Part shown: one piece after another, positions 1 through 5,575 of the stretch | How positions within the stretch are numbered: position 1 is the stretch's first letter | Layout of the letters: every line of letters begins with the position of its first letter | Source: an uncultured Clostridia bacterium | Lineage (GTDB): Bacteria; Bacillota; Clostridia; TANB77; CAG-508 | Direction of reading: 5' to 3' | Assembly (NCBI GenBank): GCA_944391155.1 | Contig: CALXSO010000065.1 | Span: 1 to 8,230 of the forward strand | DNA: 8,230 bases | Translations under genes and position numbers: made by a program | Notes under the pieces: generated by a model | Databases searched by the model: none | Told to the model about the DNA's origin: nothing | The model's input: only the letters and a program-made list of their open reading frames with translations

Positions 1-105
1 GAGCTATTAGGACATGAAAGTATTTCTACTACAGAAATTTATACACATGTCAATAATGAACAGGTACGTGATGCTATTGAAAAAAATCCATTAGCTAATT
101 TATAA
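1..105 (+). CDS. Tyrosine recombinase (XerC/XerD-like), C-terminal end only
   Basis: The window opens inside this gene and shows its last 34 codons and a TAA stop. The visible residues carry the C-terminal signature of tyrosine recombinases: LLGH (His at visible residue 5), then STTEIYTHV, with the presumed nucleophilic tyrosine at residue 14. The nine-residue spacing between His and Tyr equals that in XerD. In this family the tyrosine attacks the DNA phosphate and forms a covalent 3' intermediate during strand exchange. The short tail after the tyrosine resembles Xer-type enzymes. Whether this is the chromosome-dimer resolvase or the integrase of a mobile element cannot be decided without the rest of the protein. 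A copy of the three-arm repeat begins about 12-15 bp after the stop codon. Confidence 0.9.
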   Translation, partial: ELLGHESISTTEIYTHVNNEQVRDAIEKNPLANL

Positions 106-116
106 TTGAATATATG

Positions 117-269
117 CTATAGGTAACCTTTCTTGTTGTATACGGAAAAATCCACATAAAGTCAAGATAAAAGAAAAGCCGATTTTTCTTTTGAAAATAA
201 AAACTTAGAGATTTATTTTCACTTTAAGCCTGCATAACTTAAAGTTTCACATTGTTTCCTATACAATAA
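117..269 (+). repeat. Three-arm structured repeat, copy 1 (left end truncated)
   Basis: This intergenic element matches bases 3974-4110 over nearly its whole length. An imperfect outer inverted repeat (136-150 with 252-266, one bulged C and one mismatch) encloses three hairpins that abut without linkers. Arm 1 is 169-177/184-192 (9 bp), arm 2 is 193-201/212-220 (9 bp, loop 10 nt) and arm 3 is 221-228/238-245 (8 bp, loop 9 nt cctgcataa). It starts at the shared ggtaacc palindrome; the acgcaggtc left end of the other copies is missing. It could be a miniature mobile element or a structured transcript. It encodes no protein. Confidence 0.7.
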
Positions 270-316
270 AAAAATAAAATGTTTATATATATTCAAACTA
301 TCATTCATGCATAATC

Positions 317-354
317 AATATTCCCATCTAAAAACATTTCTAGAAGGGAATATT
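317..354. repeat. Strong hairpin between repeat copies
   Basis: A perfect 9-bp inverted repeat, aatattccc (317-325) and gggaatatt (346-354), continues inward after one A/A mismatch with four more pairs (327-330/341-344), leaving a 10-nt loop. Only a short T run follows on the plus strand, so it is at best a weak terminator for the recombinase gene. It could be an independent structural element. Confidence 0.5.
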
Positions 355-356
355 TT

Positions 357-419
357 ATAAGAAAGGTAACAAATCTATATAAGTTAGGCTCACGCAGGTC
401 TTTTTATATAACCTTTCTT
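357..419. repeat. Bulged inverted repeat: inverted partial left end facing copy 3
   Basis: aagaaaggt (359-367) and tatataa (376-382) are exactly complementary to ttatata (404-410) and acctttctt (411-419). The result is a 16-bp stem interrupted on one side by 8 unpaired bases. The right arm is the conserved left part of repeat copy 3. The left arm therefore looks like a partial left end in opposite orientation, with the acgcaggtc motif in the loop. Confidence 0.5.
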
Positions 420-479
420 GTTTATATAAGGAAAAATCTATAATATGGTTCAGATAAGAAGCAATTGTTTCCTATACAA
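389..479 (+). repeat. Three-arm repeat, copy 3 (internally deleted, arms missing)
   Basis: The left part, cacgcaggtcttttt followed by acctttcttgtt and ggaaaaatc, aligns with bases 3959-4003. The right end, attgtttcctatacaa, is identical to copy 1 bases 251-266. The section holding the three hairpins is absent: sequence passes from a ggttcagataa segment straight to the right end. The outer inverted repeat is kept (about 420-436 with 464-479). It ends a few bases before the stop codon of the minus-strand membrane protein gene, so that gene's transcripts should run through it. Confidence 0.65.
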
Positions 480-483
480 AAAA

Positions 484-1557
484 TTAATTAACTTCTCCTT
501 TAATATCACTTTCTACTTCTTGATTATTTAAATTATTTTTATCATAAATTTTCAAATAATATGACTCTATATCTAATAAAGAATCCATATAAATAATATT
601 TCCATCTGCATCTTTAATTTTTAAATTAGGAAATGTTCGAATCATCTTTTTATCTCCCCAAAACGTATATATAAAATCTGAAAGTTTCTCATTTCCATAT
701 ATTCTATCATACTGTTCTTGAACTAATTCCTTTTGAGCAACATTTATATCATTCTTTACAATCATTCTCACTAAAAAGAATTCTAATGCAAATCCTGTTG
801 CAATACAATCTATAAATAATAAAATTGTAATAGCAGTCACAAAAGCCTTTAAGGATTTGAATGTTTTAAATTTGCTTTTTACCCAATTAATAAGTCTATC
901 TATTTTTGGATTTAAAGATGCAATTAAATACATCCCTAAAAATCCCCAAAATATTGAAAAATACACACAAATCCTTCCATTAAGATTAAGAGGCATCCCT
1001 GAATAATCCCACCATTTTACACCTAGCAACATTTCTCCAAAAAGACTTACTAAGTATTCCGTTATAGATCCAACAATAAATCCACCTATAAACAAAGCAT
1101 TATACTTAGTTTGATACTTATGAAGAAAAATAATCATTATTATTGCACCTAATCCATAAATCCCGCAAAAAGGACCATATAAAAAGCTTTGTCTACTTTC
1201 CAAAACTCCCTTCGTAATCATGCCATATATAGTTTCTATCACAAAACCTAAAACACTATATATAATAAAATATGCAAGAATTCTCCAACCACTTATTCCC
1301 ATAACTGTGAATTTTTTTCTTTTATTTTTTGATTTACTAGTTTCTTTTTTAGATAAATTTTTATCAACTATTTCTTGAGCATTATCGCTAAATAGTTCTT
1401 CATTATTTTCAGCTTTTTTATCATATTTTCTTTTGTTTATCTCTTTAGATTCAAAATTATTTTCTTTCGAATTTTTTTGGCTTTCATCTAATAAATTTTC
1501 TTCATTATTTATTATATTATTATTTACATTTAATGCTTGAGATACTTCTTTCTTCAT
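484..1557 (-). CDS. PF06541 (CmpB-type, 'putative ABC transporter type IV') membrane protein, long form
   Basis: This 357-residue protein has a polar N-terminal region (1-88) rich in Asn, Glu and Lys. About five membrane segments follow (roughly 91-113, 126-146, 154-176, 196-215, 236-263) and then a polar tail of about 90 residues. Family motifs are clear: YSVLGFVIETIYG (100-112), FLYGPFCGIYGLGA (126-139), EYLVSLFGEML and WWDYS (167-186), and NGRICVYFSIFWGFLG (193-208). The same motifs occur in the 182-residue protein at 4997-5545, so the two are paralogues. The family name implies transport, but no ATPase or binding protein lies nearby and the activity is unknown. It follows pepF by 33 bp on the same strand, probably as an operon. 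Its ribosome site is weak: GAAGGG at 1570-1575 sits 12 nt from the ATG. Confidence 0.85.
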   Translation of the reverse strand: MKKEVSQALNVNNNIINNEENLLDESQKNSKENNFESKEINKRKYDKKAENNEELFSDNAQEIVDKNLSKKETSKSKNKRKKFTVMGISGWRILAYFIIYSVLGFVIETIYGMITKGVLESRQSFLYGPFCGIYGLGAIIMIIFLHKYQTKYNALFIGGFIVGSITEYLVSLFGEMLLGVKWWDYSGMPLNLNGRICVYFSIFWGFLGMYLIASLNPKIDRLINWVKSKFKTFKSLKAFVTAITILLFIDCIATGFALEFFLVRMIVKNDINVAQKELVQEQYDRIYGNEKLSDFIYTFWGDKKMIRTFPNLKIKDADGNIIYMDSLLDIESYYLKIYDKNNLNNQEVESDIKGEVN

Positions 1558-1594
1558 TTTACATTTATTCCCTTCGAAAATTTTGCAAACTTCT

Positions 1595-3361
1595 TTATAA
1601 TAATTTTTTTAAATCTGTTATTTTAGCTTTATAAAATTCAGCAGTCTTATAATATGTTTCTGGTGATTCTAAATCAACATCAACCATTTTTAATAAATCA
1701 ATTGACTTTTTCATCTTTCCTTGTTTTAGCATAGATATATATTTTTCTACAAAACCTTCTTCCCCATTCAATATTTTACTTGCTATGCAAATTGCAGCAG
1801 ATATTCCAGTTGCATATTTATAGACATAAAAGTCGCTGTAAAAATGAGGTATTCTAGCCCATTCATATTGAATTTCCCTTTCTATAATTATATTTTCTCC
1901 GAAATATTTTTTATTTAAGTCATAATATATATTATTTAAATCTTCAGCTGATAATATTTCAGAATTTTCAATTTTTTCGTGCACTATCTTCTCAAATTCT
2001 GCAAACATTGCTTGCCTATAAAATGTTGCTCTAATCATTTCTAATAATTCATATATGTTTTCTGCTTTTTTTGTTGAATTTTTTTCATTTTTTATTTGAT
2101 ATTCACTAAGCAATATTTCATTTACTGTTGATGCAACTTCTGCCACCATTATTGTATATCCTGCATCAATAATCCCTTGTTCTTTGTTTGAATAGTAAGA
2201 ATGAATACTATGTCCCAATTCGTGTGCTATTGTACTCACATCTCTTTTACTATTTGTAAAACTCATTAAAACAAATGGATGTACTCCATAAACTCCTGAA
2301 CTATATGCTCCTCCTCTTTTATTAGGTTTTTCATATGCATCTATCCATCTAGAATCAAAAGCTTCTTGTAATTTATTTGTATATTCATTTCCTAATACTT
2401 GCAATGCATTTAAAACTTCTTTTTTTGCATCTTCAAATGAAATTTCATCCTTTCCTTTCTCAAAAGGATTAACATATAAGTCATACATATAGAAACAACG
2501 TTTATTTAATAATTGCTTTTTTAAATCTATAAAATTATGATTAATTTCTATGCTATTATTAACACCCTTCATAAGTGCTTCATATACTTTTATACTTGCA
2601 TCATCTTCTTCTGTTGCCATTTCTAAAGAAGAACTATATTTTCTAACTTTTGATGTAATAGCTGTTTTTTTTACATTTGTCAAATACATTTCTGCTATTG
2701 TGTTTATATTTTCACTATATTTGTTATACATCATTCTAAATGCCTGTTTTCTTATAACTTCACTTTTACTCTTTAAAAAATTAGTATATGTTGCATCTGT
2801 TAATTCTACAAAATTTCCATCTTCATTCATAATATTACCAAATTTAAATTCTGCATTAGTTAATATATCAAAAATATTTTCGGGAGCTGAAAATATTTCT
2901 GAATATTTTGACAAAAGTTCTTCTTCTTTCTTAGTTAATATATGCTTCTTTTTTTTCAATACTTCCTTAATATCTCTTTCATATTTTTTTAAGTTTGAAT
3001 TTTCCTTAAAAAATTGATTAATTTTATTTTCATCAGTATAAGTAATTTCTGGTACCATAAATGCTGTTGATGTACTAAATTCAGAAGCTAAACTTTCTAC
3101 TTCTTTAAACTTTTTTATTCCTTCTTGATTTGACATATCTAAATGAAATTTAAACATTCCATATGAATATACTTTATCAAAAAGTTCTAATGCCTTTTCA
3201 TATATTAAATAACAATTATAAAGATTTTCTGATGTGCTACATAAAATACCTTTATATTTCTCAATTTTTCTTAAGCTTTCTTCTATTTCATTTTTTGCAT
3301 TTTTAAACTCATCTTCTGTTTTAAAAATGTCTTGCAAATTCCAATTATATTTTTCTTCCAT
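1595..3361 (-). CDS. pepF: Oligoendopeptidase F (M3 family zinc metallopeptidase)
   Basis: This cytoplasmic zinc peptidase degrades oligopeptides. The protein is 588 residues, normal for PepF/M3B enzymes (about 600), and has no signal peptide. The zinc motif HELGH is encoded at 2210-2224 (residues 380-384); the third ligand is probably the Glu of VAEVAST, 24 residues after the second His. The C-terminal PHFYSDFYVYKYATG supplies the His and Tyr residues conserved around the substrate in this family. The N-terminal opening, EEKYNWNLQDIF, is also typical. Two in-frame ATGs are possible. The AGGAG at 3371-3375 lies 9 nt from the ATG at 3361 but only 3 nt from the one at 3367, so 3361 is preferred; 3367 would add two residues. 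A PF06541 membrane protein gene follows at 33 bp. All expected catalytic motifs are intact. Confidence 0.95.
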   Translation of the reverse strand: MEEKYNWNLQDIFKTEDEFKNAKNEIEESLRKIEKYKGILCSTSENLYNCYLIYEKALELFDKVYSYGMFKFHLDMSNQEGIKKFKEVESLASEFSTSTAFMVPEITYTDENKINQFFKENSNLKKYERDIKEVLKKKKHILTKKEEELLSKYSEIFSAPENIFDILTNAEFKFGNIMNEDGNFVELTDATYTNFLKSKSEVIRKQAFRMMYNKYSENINTIAEMYLTNVKKTAITSKVRKYSSSLEMATEEDDASIKVYEALMKGVNNSIEINHNFIDLKKQLLNKRCFYMYDLYVNPFEKGKDEISFEDAKKEVLNALQVLGNEYTNKLQEAFDSRWIDAYEKPNKRGGAYSSGVYGVHPFVLMSFTNSKRDVSTIAHELGHSIHSYYSNKEQGIIDAGYTIMVAEVASTVNEILLSEYQIKNEKNSTKKAENIYELLEMIRATFYRQAMFAEFEKIVHEKIENSEILSAEDLNNIYYDLNKKYFGENIIIEREIQYEWARIPHFYSDFYVYKYATGISAAICIASKILNGEEGFVEKYISMLKQGKMKKSIDLLKMVDVDLESPETYYKTAEFYKAKITDLKKLL

Positions 3362-3395
3362 ATTCATTTACTCCTTTTTTATTTTTAATAAATAA

Positions 3396-3424
3396 ATTCT
3401 AACATATAATAATTTTAAATACAA
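3396..3424 (-). promoter_or_regulatory. Possible sigma-A promoter for pepF
   Basis: Read on the minus strand, TTGTAT (3419-3424) and TAGAAT (3396-3401) are separated by 17 bp, and the -10 is preceded by a near-extended TG. The -35 is poor (3 of 6) and the -10 is good (5 of 6). It lies 35 bp before the preferred pepF start. The region is so AT-rich that chance matches are likely. Confidence 0.35.
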
Positions 3425-3500
3425 TAAGCTGTTTTATCATATTTTTGATATTTTAATAAATAAGATATTATTTTTAGTATATATCAAATTTATAAAATTA

Positions 3501-3806
3501 TTAATATGTTGGAATTTTTATTGAAGTTCCTTCAGCTAAATTATTATTTGATAAATTATTTAATTGTTTAATTTCATAAATAGCTTGTCTGATATCCTTT
3601 CCTTTGTAGTATTTATTGTATTTAATTTCTTTTTCAGCAATTGACCATAGTGTATCTCCTTTACTTATAAAATCAATTTTATATTTTGTTTTTGTATTAG
3701 AATATGAAGATAAACTTATAAATAAAATTACCATTAGTATTAATAAAATAAAACATATACTTTTTTTAAATTTTCTCTTATTTACTATTCTTAATTTTTT
3801 CATCAT
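3501..3806 (-). CDS. Small membrane-anchored LysM protein, YneA-like
   Basis: This 101-residue protein has a Lys/Arg-rich N-terminus, one hydrophobic segment (about 15-34) and a LysM domain (about 42-99). The LysM domain shows the typical SKGDTLWSIAEKE start and a TSIKIPTY end. The size and layout match YneA-type proteins, which in Bacillus block cell division during the SOS response; LysM binds peptidoglycan outside the membrane. The resemblance is in architecture, so a general LysM envelope protein remains possible. A strong AGGAGG (3812-3817) lies 5 nt before the first ATG and 8 nt before the second (3803), and either start would work. A consensus sigma-A promoter and a LexA-box-like palindrome precede it, but no lexA gene is visible in the window. 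It is on the same strand as pepF but 133 bp away and is probably a separate unit. Confidence 0.8.
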   Translation of the reverse strand: MMKKLRIVNKRKFKKSICFILLILMVILFISLSSYSNTKTKYKIDFISKGDTLWSIAEKEIKYNKYYKGKDIRQAIYEIKQLNNLSNNNLAEGTSIKIPTY

Positions 3807-3846
3807 CTTGTCCTCCTTTTTTCAAAAATATGTTTTCTGTATTCAT

Positions 3847-3875
3847 ATTATAACCGAACATTTTTTTGTTGTCAA
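3847..3875 (-). promoter_or_regulatory. Consensus sigma-A promoter of the LysM gene
   Basis: On the minus strand TTGACA (3870-3875) and TATAAT (3847-3852) both match consensus exactly, with an ideal 17-bp spacer. The -10 ends about 40 bp before the LysM start codon. A promoter this strong for a small gene suggests that repression is needed. The spacer includes GTTCG (complement of 3855-3859), the half-site of the Bacillus LexA box. Confidence 0.8.
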
Positions 3876-3883
3876 TATATTTT

Positions 3884-3897
3884 CAAACAAAAGTTTG
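3884..3897. promoter_or_regulatory. Possible LexA (DinR)-type operator
   Basis: CAAACAAAAGTTTG is an exact 5+4+5 inverted repeat. It matches 12 of 14 positions of the Bacillus SOS box CGAACRNRYGTTYG. It lies 8 bp upstream of the -35 of the LysM promoter. A YneA-like product makes SOS control plausible, but the match is imperfect and the DNA is AT-rich. Confidence 0.35.
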
Positions 3898-3952
3898 TTT
3901 TTTCATGATATAAATTTAATATTATACAAAAATCAGACAAGTTACATCATTA

Positions 3953-4110
3953 TGACTTACGCAGGTCCTTTTATAGGTAACCTTTTCTTGTTATACGAAA
4001 AAATATAAGGTTAAGGCAAAAGACATTTTTCTTTTGAAAATAAAAATTTAAACATTTATTTTCACTATAAGCCTGAATAATTTAAAGTTTTATATTGTTT
4101 CCTATGCAAT
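3953..4110 (+). repeat. Three-arm structured repeat, copy 2 (most complete copy)
   Basis: The element starts near tgacttacgcaggtcc (3953-3968) and ends at attgtttcctatgcaat (4094-4110). It has the same plan as copy 1. The outer inverted repeat pairs about 3989-4003 with 4095-4109. Arm 1 is 4018-4023/4030-4035. Arm 2 is 4036-4044/4055-4063, with the same stem as copy 1 but a changed loop of equal length. Arm 3 is 4064-4071/4081-4088, with one mismatch and one G.T pair. It lies between the divergent LysM and spoVFB genes and ends 86 bp before spoVFB. Differences from copy 1 in the arm 3 stem weaken pairing rather than compensate, so the comparison alone does not prove selection on an RNA fold. 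Confidence 0.75.
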
Positions 4111-4140
4111 ATAAAAATTAAACAATCTATTTTAAATGTA

Positions 4141-4168
4141 GACAAAAATCGACTTTATTCATATTATA
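4141..4168 (+). promoter_or_regulatory. Possible mother-cell (sigma-K/sigma-E) promoter of spoVFB
   Basis: CATATTATA (4160-4168) fits the sigma-K -10 pattern CATANNNTA and is also close to the sigma-E -10. A gACA (4141-4144) lies 15 bp upstream, near where the short AC-type -35 of sigma-K is expected. No good sigma-A pair was found. Bacillus spoVF is transcribed by sigma-K, which supports the reading, but the -10 alone is easily matched in AT-rich DNA. Confidence 0.4.
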
Positions 4169-4196
4169 TATAAATACTATCTAAAGGAGGACTTTT

Positions 4197-4775
4197 ATGA
4201 ATTTTGAAGAAATAAAAATAGGATTTGTACTCACAGGATCTTTTTGTACTTTTAAAAAAGTCATTCCTATAATAGAAACATTAAAAGAAAAAAAAGCAAA
4301 AATTTTACCAATTATGTCATACAATGCATATAATTTGGACACAAAATTTGGAAAAGCTGAAGATTTTATTATTGAAATAGAAAAAATAACAGGTAATAAA
4401 ATTATTCATACCATTCAAGGGGCAGAACCAATAGGTCCAAAAAATTTAACTGATATTATGATAATAGCCCCTTGTTCAGGTAACACAATGTCAAAACTTG
4501 CTTGCGATATAATAGATACACCTGCTACAATGGCTGCAAAATCACATTTAAGGAATAACAGACCACTTGTAATTGCTCCTTCAACAAATAATGGCTTAAG
4601 TGGTAATGCAGAAAATATAGGAAAGTTACTAAACCGAAAAAATTATTATTTTGTTCCTTTTAAACAAGATAACCCAATAACCAAACCTAGATCAATAGTT
4701 TTTGATGCTGATTATATTGAAAAAACATTGGAATATGCATTAAAAGGACAACAAATAAGTCCTATTCTACTTTAA
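4197..4775 (+). CDS. spoVFB: Dipicolinate synthase subunit B
   Basis: SpoVFB (DpaB) is the flavoprotein-type subunit that acts with SpoVFA (DpaA) to turn a lysine-pathway intermediate into dipicolinic acid. Synthesis takes place in the mother cell and the product fills the spore core. The 192-residue protein is near the usual length of about 200. The Rossmann-like start IKIGFVLTGSFCTF (6-19), TKFGKAEDF (49-57), AEPIGP (76-81), IAPCSGNTMSKLA (90-102), MAAKSHLRN (112-120), FVPFKQDNPITKP (152-164) and the C-terminal ALKGQQISPIL are all characteristic of the family. A perfect AGGAGG (4185-4190) lies 6 nt before the ATG. The gene stands alone: spoVFA, which normally precedes it, is not in the window, and the upstream space holds repeat copy 2. 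A bidirectional terminator ends the unit. Confidence 0.93.
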   Translation: MNFEEIKIGFVLTGSFCTFKKVIPIIETLKEKKAKILPIMSYNAYNLDTKFGKAEDFIIEIEKITGNKIIHTIQGAEPIGPKNLTDIMIIAPCSGNTMSKLACDIIDTPATMAAKSHLRNNRPLVIAPSTNNGLSGNAENIGKLLNRKNYYFVPFKQDNPITKPRSIVFDADYIEKTLEYALKGQQISPILL

Positions 4776-4811
4776 CTAATCATTAGATTTCATATATCTA
4801 TTACTTACATT

Positions 4812-4832
4812 TTTCTTATAAAATATAAGAAA
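4812..4832. repeat. AT-rich hairpin downstream of spoVFB
   Basis: tttcttata (4812-4820) and tataagaaa (4824-4832) form a perfect 9-bp stem with a 3-nt loop. There is no T run directly after it. It lies just ahead of the stronger terminator hairpin and may protect the spoVFB transcript end or have no role. Confidence 0.4.
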
Positions 4833-4843
4833 CTTTAAATTAA

Positions 4844-4885
4844 AAAAAGTGAAAATAAAAGATTTAAATTTTATTTTCACTTTTT
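4844..4885. terminator. Bidirectional rho-independent terminator
   Basis: A perfect 17-bp inverted repeat (4844-4860 with 4869-4885) has an 8-nt loop. Its outer arms supply T runs on both strands. It sits between the convergent spoVFB (+) and PF06541 (-) genes and can serve both. The stem is low in GC but long. Its core, gaaaataaaa and ttttattttcact, closely resembles arm 2 of the three-arm repeat. Confidence 0.75.
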
Positions 4886-4996
4886 GCAGAAACAATAAAT
4901 TATATTATTTATATTTACTTAGTTTTTCTTCTAGTTTAATTTAATTTCAAGTAACTTATAAGCTTTAAAATTTTAAATCACTAATTATAACAAAAT

Positions 4997-5545
4997 TTAC
5001 ATTAAATATCTAATGCTTGAAAAAACTGTATCAACAATTAGTATAACAATAAACATTCCTACTAATACCCCTTGTGCATTTTTTGAAATTTTTGCATTCA
5101 TTTTTTGTATTAAATTTTGCACACGTGGATGCAAATTTTCTAGTAAAAACAAACCAATTAACCCCCAAAAAATTGAATATAACAAACTTACTCTTCCTTG
5201 GATATTTAAAAAATCATTTGAGTAATCCCACCATCTTAATCCAAATAACATTTCCAATACCAAAGATACTAAGTATTCAAATAATGTAAAAGCTACTGTG
5301 GAGATTAAAAATTTCATAAACGGTTTTCCATATAATCTTTTAGTACTCATAATTAATATAACTGCCCCAAAACCATAAATTGGACAAATTGGACCATATA
5401 AAAATCCTCTTTTAACAAAAAAACCATTAATTAAAATAGCATATATTGTTTCTATAATCCAACCCAAAAAAGAATATATAAAAAAATATGAAATATAATC
5501 AATAATTTTATCTTTAGTAGTTTTTGATATTGCTATTTCATTCAT
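4997..5545 (-). CDS. PF06541 (CmpB-type) membrane protein, short form
   Basis: This 182-residue integral membrane protein has about five hydrophobic segments (roughly 17-38, 47-66, 78-101, 118-136, 159-176). It carries the full set of family motifs: YSFLGWIIETIYA (24-36), GFLYGPICPIYGFGA (47-61), EYLVSLVLEMLFG (90-102), RWWDYS (104-109) and IQGRVSLLYSIFWGLIG (115-131). It lines up with the core of the longer paralogue at 484-1557 and lacks that protein's polar ends. The family is labelled a putative ABC transporter, but no ABC partner gene is present here and the function is not known. It is the second gene of an operon, 30 bp after the TVP38-like gene. AGGGG lies 8 nt before the ATG. Transcription should end at the hairpin at 4844-4885. 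Confidence 0.87.
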   Translation of the reverse strand: MNEIAISKTTKDKIIDYISYFFIYSFLGWIIETIYAILINGFFVKRGFLYGPICPIYGFGAVILIMSTKRLYGKPFMKFLISTVAFTLFEYLVSLVLEMLFGLRWWDYSNDFLNIQGRVSLLYSIFWGLIGLFLLENLHPRVQNLIQKMNAKISKNAQGVLVGMFIVILIVDTVFSSIRYLM

Positions 5546-5575
5546 AATATAATCCCCTAAAAAATTCCTTTCATT

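Noticed and set aside
252..285. Xer dif site beside the recombinase
   Set aside because: tttcctata recalls one half of the Firmicute dif site, but no second half-site lies at the required spacing.
117..479. CRISPR array
   Set aside because: The repeats are few, long, unequal in length and not regularly spaced; no cas gene is present.
2550..3017. Open frame of 155 codons on the plus strand
   Set aside because: It lies wholly inside pepF on the opposite strand, has no ribosome site and reads as low-complexity Phe/Ser/Leu, the usual antisense of a Lys/Glu-rich gene.
3616..4008. Open frame of 130 codons on the plus strand
   Set aside because: It overlaps the LysM gene antisense, runs through its promoter and ends in the repeat; no ribosome site or recognisable domain.
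117..4110. Integron cassette array with the repeats as attC sites
   Set aside because: There are bulged hairpins near a tyrosine recombinase, but the genes between repeats are several per interval, mostly on the minus strand and housekeeping or sporulation types, and no attC core sites were seen.
5013..5289. Two overlapping plus-strand open frames of about 70 codons
   Set aside because: Both are antisense to the short PF06541 gene, which has clear family motifs.
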